From JBJTIF01 sp046094825 (GTDB taxonomy: Bacteria > Actinomycetota > UBA4738 > HRBIN12), in assembly GCA_046094825.1 (NCBI GenBank), contig JBJTIF010000087.1, positions 1-7,311 on the forward strand: a stretch of DNA of 7,311 nucleotides. The letters run 5' to 3'. Made by a program: the position numbers and the translations under genes. This document shows positions 1 to 5,767 of this stretch, in pieces. The first letter of the stretch is position 1. The number at the start of each line of letters is the position of its first letter. The notes below the pieces were generated by a model. It was not told the origin of the DNA. It searched no databases and worked only from the letters and a program-made list of their open reading frames with translations.

Positions 1-153
1 CGGTTATGTCCTCCGCGCGGTTCGTTCCGTCCCCGGCCCGGCGTACCGGGACCCCGGGGGTCGGTCCCCGCGCGTGCGTGCTCGGCTCGCGCCGCCCCCG
101 GCGGAGCGATCGCCCGGCCCCGTCGTAGGCACGGGGGAGACACGGAGGAGGAC

Positions 154-169
154 CCGGAGCCCGCTCCGG
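154..169. other. Small inverted repeat upstream of the rpsB promoter-like box
   Basis: CCGGAG at 154-159 and CTCCGG at 164-169 form a 6-bp stem with a 4-nt CCCG loop. It lies 10 bases before the TAGACT box, overlapping the expected -35 region, so an operator-like role is conceivable. No T-run follows, so it is a poor intrinsic terminator candidate. In DNA this rich in G and C, such a short palindrome may be chance. Confidence 0.3.
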
Positions 170-176
170 CCCCCAC

Positions 177-185
177 TGCTAGACT
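177..185 (+). promoter_or_regulatory. Candidate extended -10 promoter for the rpsB operon
   Basis: TGC followed by TAGACT (180-185) fits an extended -10 element of the TGnTAnnnT type used by high-GC Gram-positives. Transcription would start near 191-193, giving an rpsB leader of about 115 nt that consists largely of the right arm of the inverted repeat. No TTGACA-like -35 is visible at the usual distance (about 157-162). This is the only AT-containing box of this kind that I see in the spacer between the repeat arms. Assignment is by pattern only. Confidence 0.4.
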
Positions 186-293
186 CCGCCCGCCGGCGCG
201 AGCCGAGCACGCACGCGCGGGGACCGACCCCCGGGGTCCCGGTACGCCGGGCCGGGGACGGAACGAACCGCGCGGAGGACATAACCGAAGACC

Positions 294-300
294 AAGGAGG
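294..300 (+). promoter_or_regulatory. Strong Shine-Dalgarno sequence of rpsB
   Basis: AAGGAGG sits six bases before the GTG at 307 and fixes the rpsB start. It lies just outside the right arm of the inverted repeat, which ends at 287. A second GGAGG at 274-278 lies inside that arm but is too far upstream (28 nt) to serve this start. Confidence 0.85.
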
Positions 301-306
301 AACCAC

Positions 307-1065
307 GTGCCTGTCGTCACCAGGCGGGAGCTCCTCGAGGCTGGCGTCCACTTCGGACACCAGACGAGGCGCTGGAACCCGAAGATGAGCCGCTACCTGT
401 TCGGGGAGCGCTCCGGCATCTACATCGTCGACCTCGAGAAGACGCTCGTCGGCCTCGAGGAGGCGTACGCCTTCGCTCGCGACCTCGGTCGGCGCGGCGG
501 CACCGTGCTGTTCGTCGGCACGAAGAAGCAGGCCCAGGAGGTCATCCGCGAGCACGCGGAGCGCGTCGGCATGCCGTACGTGATCACGCGCTGGCTCGGC
601 GGGATGCTCACGAACTTCGCGACGGTCTCGCGTCGGCTCATCCGCCTCCGTGAGCTCCAGGAGATGGAGCGCACCGGCGCCCTCGAACTCCTCCCGAAGA
701 AGGAGGCCGTGCGGATGCGGCACGAGCGCGAGAAGCTCGAGCGCAACCTCGGCGGCATGCGCACGCTCGAGCGGCTCCCGGACGCGATCTTCGTCATCGA
801 CACGAAGAAAGAGGTGATCGCCGTCGGTGAGGCCCGCAAGCTCGGGCTGCCGATCATCGCGATCGTCGACACGAACTGCGATCCCGACGAGGTCGACTAC
901 ATCATCCCGGGCAACGACGACGCGATCCGATCGGTCGCGCTCGTCACCCGCGTCATCGCCGACGCGCTCGCCGAGGGTCGTCAGGCCGGTCGCGAGGCGC
1001 TCGTGACGCGCTCGACGGGCCCCGAGGTCACGCCGGAGCCGGCCGCCGCGGGCGGTGCGGCGTGA
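307..1065 (+). CDS. rpsB: 30S ribosomal protein S2
   Basis: This encodes small-subunit ribosomal protein S2 (252 aa), which binds late to the 30S particle near the head-body junction close to S1 and S8. The start is GTG, chosen for the strong AAGGAGG six bases upstream and because the protein then begins with the family N-terminus (VTRRELLEAGVHFGHQ at residues 4-19). The second family region is also present: PDAIFVIDT at 158-166 and the DTNCDPDEVDYIIPGNDDA stretch at 188-206. Length is normal for bacterial S2. The last 30 or so residues are a low-complexity Ala/Pro/Gly tail. It is the first gene of the block, and its stop overlaps the tsf start by four bases (GTGA), which suggests translational coupling. 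Identification is secure. Confidence 0.98.
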   Translation: MPVVTRRELLEAGVHFGHQTRRWNPKMSRYLFGERSGIYIVDLEKTLVGLEEAYAFARDLGRRGGTVLFVGTKKQAQEVIREHAERVGMPYVITRWLGGMLTNFATVSRRLIRLRELQEMERTGALELLPKKEAVRMRHEREKLERNLGGMRTLERLPDAIFVIDTKKEVIAVGEARKLGLPIIAIVDTNCDPDEVDYIIPGNDDAIRSVALVTRVIADALAEGRQAGREALVTRSTGPEVTPEPAAAGGAA

Positions 1066-1667
1066 CGACGATCACCGCCGAGCAGGTCCGCGCGCTCCGG
1101 GAGGCCACGGGCGCGGGGATGATGGACTGCAAGCGCGCCCTCGCGGACGCGGACGGCGACGCCGCCCGTGCGACGGAGATCCTCCGCGAGAAGGGGCTCG
1201 CGTCGGTCGCGAAGCGCGCCGGTCGCTCGGCGAACATGGGCGTGATCGAGTCCTACGTCCACTTCAACCACACGGTCGGCGTCCTCGTCGAGGTGAACTG
1301 CGAGACGGACTTCGTCGCGAACACCGATGAGTTCCGTGACCTCGCGCGCGACATCGCCCTCCACATCGCGAGCGCGCGGCCGCTCTACGTGCACCGCGAC
1401 GAGGTCCCGGCGGACGTCATCGAGGCCGAGCGGAAGATCTACGAGACGCAGGCGCGCGAACTCGGGAAGCCCGAGAACGTCCTCGCGAACATCGTCGAGG
1501 GCAAGCTGAAGGCCTTCTACGGGGACACGGTCCTCCTCGACCAGCCGTTCGTGAAGGACGACGCGAAGACCGTCCAGCAGCTCCTCGACGAGATCGGGGC
1601 GAAGGTCGGCGAGAAGGTCGCCGTCCGCCGGTTCGCCCGGTTCAAGCTCGGCGAGGGGTCGGACTGA
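1062..1667 (+). CDS. tsf: Translation elongation factor Ts, short form
   Basis: EF-Ts is the guanine-nucleotide exchange factor that releases GDP from EF-Tu in the cytosol. The 201-aa product shows an N-terminal UBA-like helical domain with LREATGAGMMDCKRAL at residues 12-27. The core signature VEVNCETDFVAN follows at 76-87; its Asp83-Phe84 correspond to the EF-Tu-contacting Asp-Phe pair of the E. coli protein. The protein is much shorter than E. coli EF-Ts (about 283 aa) or Streptomyces/Mycobacterium EF-Ts (about 270-280 aa). It resembles the short Thermus/cyanobacterial form with one core subdomain, and it shows no sign of truncation because the C-terminus (GEKVAVRRFARFKLGEG) is family-like. 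The GTG start overlaps the rpsB stop. No clear Shine-Dalgarno sequence precedes it, so coupled translation from rpsB is likely. Confidence 0.97.
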   Translation: MTTITAEQVRALREATGAGMMDCKRALADADGDAARATEILREKGLASVAKRAGRSANMGVIESYVHFNHTVGVLVEVNCETDFVANTDEFRDLARDIALHIASARPLYVHRDEVPADVIEAERKIYETQARELGKPENVLANIVEGKLKAFYGDTVLLDQPFVKDDAKTVQQLLDEIGAKVGEKVAVRRFARFKLGEGSD

Positions 1668-1681
1668 TCGAGGGGGCCCGG

Positions 1682-2419
1682 GTGGCGACCACGGCGGTGT
1701 CCGAGAAGCCCGCGTTCCGGCGCGTGCTCCTCAAGCTCTCCGGCGACGCGTTCTCCCCGCCGAGCGGCTACGGCATCTCCGCGGAGGCGACCTCCGTCCT
1801 CGCCGAACAGCTCCGTGACGTCGTCGCGATGGGCGTCCAGGTCGCGGTCGTCGTCGGCGGAGGCAACATCTTCCGCGGTCGGCAGAACCCGGGGATCGAG
1901 CGGTCGCGCGCCGACTACATGGGCATGCTCGCGACGGTCATGAACGCCCTCGCGCTCCAGGACGCCCTCGAGAAGCTCGAGGTGGCGAGCCGGGTGCAGA
2001 CCGCGATCCACATGGCGCAGGTCGCCGAGCCGTACGTGCCGCTCCGGGCGATCCGCCACCTCGAGAAGGGCCGCATCGTGATCTTCGCGGCGGGCATCGG
2101 GGCGCCCTTCTTCTCGACCGACACGACCGCCGCGCAGCGCGCGCTCGAGATCGGGGCCGAGGCGATCCTGAAGGGGACGAAGGTCGACGGCGTCTACGAC
2201 GCGGACCCGAACCTCTCGAAGGACGCACGCCGCTTCGAGCAGATCGAGTACATCGACGTCCTGCGCGAGGGGTACTCGGTGATGGACGCGACCGCGATCT
2301 CGCTCTGCATGGAGAACCACCTCCCGATCATCGTGTTCGACTTCCGCGGCCGGGGCAACATCGGTCGCGCGGTCGCCGGGGAGCGGATCGGCACGCTCGT
2401 CCACGGGGGGACCCGATGA
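1682..2419 (+). CDS. pyrH: UMP kinase
   Basis: This enzyme phosphorylates UMP to UDP with ATP in pyrimidine nucleotide synthesis, and belongs to the amino-acid-kinase fold, not the adenylate-kinase type. The 245-aa sequence has KLSGDAF at residues 18-24, the glycine-rich GGGNIFRG loop at 59-66, RADYMGMLATVMNALALQD at 76-94, the STDTTAAQRA segment at 145-154, and KVDGVYDADP at 167-176. The loop usually read as GTGNP in the E. coli enzyme is GIGAP here (138-142). The GTG start lies 14 nt after the tsf stop, with a GAGGGGG ribosome-binding sequence at 1670-1676. The stop overlaps the frr start (ATGA). UDP made here ultimately feeds CTP, the co-substrate of CdsA encoded two genes downstream. Confidence 0.97.
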   Translation: MATTAVSEKPAFRRVLLKLSGDAFSPPSGYGISAEATSVLAEQLRDVVAMGVQVAVVVGGGNIFRGRQNPGIERSRADYMGMLATVMNALALQDALEKLEVASRVQTAIHMAQVAEPYVPLRAIRHLEKGRIVIFAAGIGAPFFSTDTTAAQRALEIGAEAILKGTKVDGVYDADPNLSKDARRFEQIEYIDVLREGYSVMDATAISLCMENHLPIIVFDFRGRGNIGRAVAGERIGTLVHGGTR

Positions 2420-2976
2420 CGCTCGAGGCCGCGCTCGCCGACGCGAACGAGAAGATGGACAAGGCGGTGAGCGTCCTGAAGGAGGAGCTCGCCGGCGTCC
2501 GCACCGGTCGCGCCACCCCCGCACTCCTGTCGCGCCTCGTCGTCGAGTACTACGGCACGCCCGTGCCGATCCAGCAGCTCGCGACGTTCAGCGTCCCCGA
2601 GCCCCGCACGCTCGTCATCCAGCCCTTCGACAAGGGCTCGATCGGCGCGATCGAGAAGGCGCTCATGTCGAGCGACCTCGGGATCACGCCCTCGAACGAC
2701 GGCTCGATCGTGCGGCTCGGGTTCCCGCCCCTCACGGAGGAGCGACGCAAGGAGCTCATCAAGGTGGTGCACCACCGGGCGGAGGAGGGCAAGGTCGCCG
2801 TGCGCAACGTACGCCGGCACGCGAAGGAGGAGCTCGAGCGACTTGAGCGCGACGGCGCCATCTCCGAAGATGACCTCACCCGGTCCGAGAAGGAGCTCCA
2901 GAAGCTCACGGATCGGCACACGGCCACGATCGACGAGGCGCTCGCCCACAAGGAACGCGAGCTGAAGGAGGTCTGA
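2416..2976 (+). CDS. frr: Ribosome recycling factor
   Basis: RRF works with EF-G to split the post-termination ribosome from mRNA. The 186-aa product matches the usual family length of about 185. Domain I halves are visible as the N-terminal helix with GVRTGRATP at residues 27-35 and the C-terminal helices with VRNVRR at 129-134, rich in Arg, Lys and Glu as expected for the three-helix bundle. YYGTP at 45-49 and PLTEERRKEL at 105-114 are typical family segments around domain II. The ATG overlaps the pyrH stop by four bases, and a G-run (2405-2410) just upstream may act as a weak ribosome-binding sequence. The stop shares one base with the cdsA start. Confidence 0.98.
   Translation: MTLEAALADANEKMDKAVSVLKEELAGVRTGRATPALLSRLVVEYYGTPVPIQQLATFSVPEPRTLVIQPFDKGSIGAIEKALMSSDLGITPSNDGSIVRLGFPPLTEERRKELIKVVHHRAEEGKVAVRNVRRHAKEELERLERDGAISEDDLTRSEKELQKLTDRHTATIDEALAHKERELKEV
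2965..2971 (+). promoter_or_regulatory. Shine-Dalgarno sequence of cdsA inside the end of frr
   Basis: AAGGAGG, encoding the last Lys-Glu-Val of RRF, lies four bases before the cdsA ATG at 2976. It supports the TGATG overlap start, and hence that the long hydrophilic N-terminal region of CdsA is really translated. Confidence 0.75.
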
Positions 2977-4568
2977 TGGCGGGCGACGACCGCGACCGGC
3001 GCGACGATCTCTTCGAGGACCTCGACAAGTTCTTCGCTCCGATCCGCGACGTCGACTTCGGCGAGGAGCGCGCGCGCGAGCAGGCGCCGCGCCGGGAGCC
3101 GGAGCGCGCCCCGGCCGCTCCGGCACCGGCCGCTCCGGCCCCCGGCGCCGGCGACGACGACCCGTACTCCTGGCTCCGCGAGGACATGGAGCGTGATGCG
3201 CGCGAGCGCGCCGCCGAGCGGGTCGCGTCGGAGCGCGCGGCCGCCGAGCGCGCCGCCGCCGAGCGTCGCGCCGAGCGTCCCGTCGAGCGTCCCCGACCGA
3301 TCCCGGAGCCGACGCGGGTGGACGACGTCCAGCCCGGCGAACCCGTGATCCGCGTCTGGGCCGACGGTCCCGAGACCCCCGAGCCGCCGCGCCGCCGCGA
3401 CGAGCGCCCGGTCGAACCCGAGCCGACGACCGGCGGGTTCTTCGGGGAGCCGTCCCGCGCCGACGTCGAGGCCGCCGCCGACTACTTCGCGGATGCGGTC
3501 CGCGGGGAGGCCGGGGGCGACCTCGAGATCCGCACGACCGGGTCGATCCGCTACGACGATGAGGACGTGCCCTCCGCGCCGGTCCGCTCGACGGAGTTCG
3601 GCGGCATCGCATCGCTCCTCGGTGAGATCGAGGGACGCGAGGTCGAGGCGCAGCCGCGTCGCCCGCGCACCCCGGCGCTCGGTGCCGAGGGGATGGCCGG
3701 CCCGAGCTGGCAGGACCCGACCGCGATCGAGGTGGGGTCGGACGAGCACCGTTCGCCGGGACGGAGCGTCCCGCTCGCCGCCGCGACGGGCTTCGGCCTC
3801 GCGGTCGTCGCGGTCGTCGCGCTCGTCCTCGGGCCCGCGTGGTTCGCCGGACTCGCCGCGGTCGCCGTCGTCGCCGGACAGGGCGAGTGGTTCCAGGCGG
3901 TCCGTCGTCAGGGGCTCCAGCCGGCGACCGCCGTCGGCATGGCCTCCGCGGGCCTCATCCTCGCCGCGGCGTACCTCCGCGGCGAGCCCGCGATGCTCGC
4001 GATGCTCCCGCTGTCGCTCACCGCGACGTTCCTCTGGTACATGGCGCAGTCGCCGTCCCACCGCCGCGACATCGCGGCCAACGTCGGCACGACGCTCCTC
4101 GGCGTCGTCTACGTCGCCCTCCTCGCGGGCTACGCGCTCCTCATCCTCCGCATGGACGGCGGCGAGGGGCTCCTCGGTTCGGTCGTCGGCCTCACGATCG
4201 CCTACGACGTCGCCGCGTTCTTCTCGGGCTACCTGTGGGGTTCGCGCCCGCTCGCCGCGACGATCAGCCCCCGGAAGTCCTGGGAGGGTGCGATCGGCGG
4301 GTCGCTCGTCGCGATGGCGGTGGCCGCGGGCGCGGTCGCCTCGACCGTCCCCGCGCTCGACACGATCCTGTCGGCTCTCGGCCTCGCGGTCGTCGTCTCG
4401 GTGTTCGCGCCGATCGGTGACCTCGCCGAGTCGCTCGTGAAGCGCGACCTCGGCCTGAAGGACATGGGCAACATCCTCCCGGGCCACGGCGGCGTGCTCG
4501 ACCGCATCGACGCGCTGCTGTTCGTGATGCCCGCCGCGTACCTCTACCTACGGATCGTCGGCGCCTGA
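2976..4568 (+). CDS. cdsA: Phosphatidate cytidylyltransferase (CDP-diacylglycerol synthase) with long disordered N-terminus
   Basis: CdsA converts phosphatidic acid and CTP to CDP-diacylglycerol, the branch-point phospholipid precursor, in the cytoplasmic membrane. The catalytic half is residues 262-530, with about seven or eight hydrophobic segments. It contains the CDP-DAG synthase signature at 486-512 (SLVKRD, then KD, then LPGHGGVLDRID), SPRKSWEG at 431-438, and an Asp-containing AYDVAAFFSG segment at 409-418. Residues 1-261 are an acidic, Arg/Pro/Ala-rich and probably disordered cytosolic extension that E. coli CdsA lacks. It includes a near-N-terminal amphipathic stretch (DLFEDLDKFFAPIRDVDFGE, 11-30), a PAAPA duplication (46-55), a charged ERAAA repeat helix (77-106) and a second Phe/Leu-containing patch (FGGIASLLGEIEG, 208-220). 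The ATG overlaps the frr stop (TGATG) behind a strong AAGGAGG. No uppS lies before it. The enzyme assignment is secure; the role of the extension is unknown. Confidence 0.95.
   Translation: MAGDDRDRRDDLFEDLDKFFAPIRDVDFGEERAREQAPRREPERAPAAPAPAAPAPGAGDDDPYSWLREDMERDARERAAERVASERAAAERAAAERRAERPVERPRPIPEPTRVDDVQPGEPVIRVWADGPETPEPPRRRDERPVEPEPTTGGFFGEPSRADVEAAADYFADAVRGEAGGDLEIRTTGSIRYDDEDVPSAPVRSTEFGGIASLLGEIEGREVEAQPRRPRTPALGAEGMAGPSWQDPTAIEVGSDEHRSPGRSVPLAAATGFGLAVVAVVALVLGPAWFAGLAAVAVVAGQGEWFQAVRRQGLQPATAVGMASAGLILAAAYLRGEPAMLAMLPLSLTATFLWYMAQSPSHRRDIAANVGTTLLGVVYVALLAGYALLILRMDGGEGLLGSVVGLTIAYDVAAFFSGYLWGSRPLAATISPRKSWEGAIGGSLVAMAVAAGAVASTVPALDTILSALGLAVVVSVFAPIGDLAESLVKRDLGLKDMGNILPGHGGVLDRIDALLFVMPAAYLYLRIVGA
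3111..3140 (+). repeat. Tandem 15-bp repeat within cdsA (PAAPA x2)
   Basis: Two adjacent 15-bp units (3111-3125 and 3126-3140) differ only in the last base and encode PAAPA twice. They lie in the disordered region of CdsA and look like a replication-slippage duplication that kept the frame. Confidence 0.85.
3231..3260 (+). repeat. Tandem 15-bp repeat within cdsA (ERAAA x2)
   Basis: Two adjacent 15-bp units starting GAGCGCGC (3231-3245 and 3246-3260) differ at one base and encode ERAAA twice. Shorter derivatives (ERRA, ERPV, ERPRP) follow. The segment is part of a predicted Glu/Arg/Ala helix in the N-terminal extension. Confidence 0.8.
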
Positions 4569-4575
4569 CGGCCGC

Positions 4576-4597
4576 CGGGGGAGCCGCGGGGGAGCCG
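4576..4597. repeat. Two tandem copies of an 11-bp unit upstream of dxr
   Basis: CGGGGGAGCCG occurs at 4576-4586 and again, with no gap, at 4587-4597. The pair ends five bases before the dxr TACTCT box, covering the place where a -35 element would be. The 11-bp period is about one helical turn, so both copies would face the same side of DNA, as for a regulator site. A chance slippage duplication in G-rich DNA is the simpler alternative. Confidence 0.8.
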
Positions 4598-4602
4598 AAC
4601 GG

Positions 4603-4608
4603 TACTCT
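4603..4608 (+). promoter_or_regulatory. Candidate -10 box for a leaderless dxr transcript
   Basis: TACTCT fits the actinobacterial TAnnnT -10 pattern and ends seven bases before the dxr ATG at 4616, so transcription would start at or next to the A of ATG. No Shine-Dalgarno sequence lies between the box and the ATG, and the stretch before it (GAGCCGAACGG) has no good AGGAGG match. The same architecture recurs at 6919-6931. No -35 is recognisable. Confidence 0.55.
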
Positions 4609-4615
4609 GGACGGT

Positions 4616-5767
4616 ATGCGCTCGGTCGTCGTCCTCGGCTCGACGGGATCCGTCGGCACGCAGGCGCTCGACGTCGTCCGCCGCAACCCCGACCGGTTCA
4701 ACGTCGTCGGCCTCTCGACCTTCGGCAGCATCGACCTGCTCGCCGGCCAGATCCGGGAGTTCCTGCCGCAACAGGTCGCCGTCGGTGACCCGGACCTCGC
4801 CGGGCCGCTGCGGGAACGTCTCGCGGGCATCCGCGAGGTGGAGATCCTCGCGGGCCCCGACGCCGCCGAGCGCCTCGCGCGCACCGCGGAGGCGGACATG
4901 GTGCTGAACGCCCTCGTCGGATCGGCCGGCCTCGGTCCGACGCTCGCCTCGCTCCAGAGCGGCAAGAGCCTCGCGCTCGCGAACAAGGAGAGCCTCGTCG
5001 TCGGTGGTGAACTCGTCCTCGACCTCGTGAAGGGCGAGCCCGAGCGGCTCATCCCCGTCGACTCCGAGCACGCGGCCCTCGCGCAGTGCCTCCGGGGCGA
5101 ACGCCGCGAGGACGTCCGGCGCGTGCTCCTCACCGGGTCCGGCGGTCCGTTCCGCGGATGGACCCGCGACGAGCTCGCGAAGGCATCGGTGAAGGAGGCG
5201 CTCGCCCACCCCGTGTGGCGGATGGGCGCGAAGATCACGATCGACTCCGCGACGCTCATGAACAAGGGCCTCGAGATCATCGAGGCGCACTACCTCTTCG
5301 GCATCGATTACGGGCAGATCGACGTCGTCGTGCACCCCGAGGGCATCGTCCACGCGATCGCGGAGTTCCGCGACGGCGCGATGAGCGCGCAGTTGGCCGT
5401 CCCCGACATGAAGCTCCCGATCCAGTCCGCCCTCGCGTGGCCCGACCGGCTCCCGAGCGGCGTCGAGCCCGTCTCGCTCGCCGGCTCACGGCTCACGTTC
5501 GAGCCCGTCGACCGCGAGGCGTTCCCCGCCATCGATCTCGCGTACCGCGTCGGCCGGCTCGGCCTCACGTTCCCCGCGGTCATGAGCGCCGCGAACGAGG
5601 TCGCGGTCCAGGCGTTCCTCGACGGGCGGATCCCCTTCCCCGCGATCGTCGACACGGTCACCCGGGTCGTCGAAGCCCATGAGGCGCCCTCCGCCGTCGT
5701 CTCGCTCGTCCACCTCGAACGGGCGGACGCGTGGGCTCGCGCGCGGGCCGAGGAGCTCGTCGCATGA
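4616..5767 (+). CDS. dxr: 1-deoxy-D-xylulose 5-phosphate reductoisomerase
   Basis: Dxr (IspC) converts 1-deoxy-D-xylulose 5-phosphate to 2-C-methyl-D-erythritol 4-phosphate with NADPH and a divalent metal, the committed step of the MEP isoprenoid pathway and the target of fosmidomycin. The 383-aa protein starts directly into the NADPH-binding GSTGSVG loop (residues 8-14). ANKES (122-126), the metal ligands Asp149 and Glu151 in PVDSEHAA, and MNKGLE (215-220) with the third ligand Glu220 are all present. So are the catalytic-loop His240 and PDMKLPI (263-269). The motif usually reading HPQS is HPEG here (240-243). The start is the ATG 47 nt after cdsA, which matches the normal family N-terminus and appears leaderless. 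The stop overlaps the rseP start by four bases. Confidence 0.97.
   Translation: MRSVVVLGSTGSVGTQALDVVRRNPDRFNVVGLSTFGSIDLLAGQIREFLPQQVAVGDPDLAGPLRERLAGIREVEILAGPDAAERLARTAEADMVLNALVGSAGLGPTLASLQSGKSLALANKESLVVGGELVLDLVKGEPERLIPVDSEHAALAQCLRGERREDVRRVLLTGSGGPFRGWTRDELAKASVKEALAHPVWRMGAKITIDSATLMNKGLEIIEAHYLFGIDYGQIDVVVHPEGIVHAIAEFRDGAMSAQLAVPDMKLPIQSALAWPDRLPSGVEPVSLAGSRLTFEPVDREAFPAIDLAYRVGRLGLTFPAVMSAANEVAVQAFLDGRIPFPAIVDTVTRVVEAHEAPSAVVSLVHLERADAWARARAEELVA
5751..5755 (+). promoter_or_regulatory. Ribosome-binding site that sets the rseP start
   Basis: AGGAG within the end of dxr lies eight bases before the ATG at 5764. This favours 5764 over the in-frame GTG at 5731, which would add 11 Arg/Gly-rich residues ahead of the hydrophobic N-terminus. 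Confidence 0.65.

Larger units (their letters stand above)
1..287. repeat. Perfect 94-bp inverted repeat flanking a 99-nt spacer
   Basis: Positions 1-94 are the exact reverse complement of 194-287; base i pairs with base 288-i, and I checked this block by block with no mismatch. Pairing stops at 95/193. The right arm ends six bases before the rpsB Shine-Dalgarno sequence, so it occupies most of the presumed 5' leader of rpsB. The left arm starts exactly at the first base of the window. Long perfect palindromes with short spacers are unstable in replicating chromosomes, and inverted fold-backs at sequence ends are a known product of amplification or assembly chimerism. I therefore infer that the left arm is probably an artefactual copy of the leader, although a genuine inverted duplication cannot be excluded from this window. 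Confidence 0.97.

Noticed and set aside
74..388. + strand open frame across the repeat and the start of rpsB
   Set aside because: It is out of frame with rpsB, Arg/Pro-rich, and ends inside rpsB. It is explained by GC content.
4..723. - strand open frame running from rpsB through the inverted repeat
   Set aside because: It begins opposite rpsB and then crosses the palindrome, which would encode mirrored sequence. No motif is visible.
1517..2524. Open frame of 335 codons on the - strand, opposite tsf, pyrH and frr
   Set aside because: It is a compositional shadow, and the + strand genes here are unambiguous.
2194..3612. Open frame of 472 codons on the - strand, opposite pyrH, frr and cdsA
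   Set aside because: It is an Arg-rich shadow spanning three well-supported genes, with no protein-family feature.
2550..4487. Long open frame of 645 codons on the - strand, opposite frr and cdsA
   Set aside because: Its product is Arg/Asp/Glu/Gly-rich low-complexity sequence with no recognisable motif. It lies opposite two genes with clear family signatures, as expected for an antisense shadow in very GC-rich DNA.
4569..4615. Terminator between cdsA and dxr
   Set aside because: No stable stem followed by a T-run is present. The gap is explained by a tandem repeat and a promoter-like box, and read-through from cdsA remains possible.
5731..5763. Upstream GTG start for rseP, adding 11 residues
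   Set aside because: The ATG at 5764 has AGGAG at a good distance, overlaps the dxr stop in the usual ATGA way, and gives the normal short N-terminus before the HEAAH helix.
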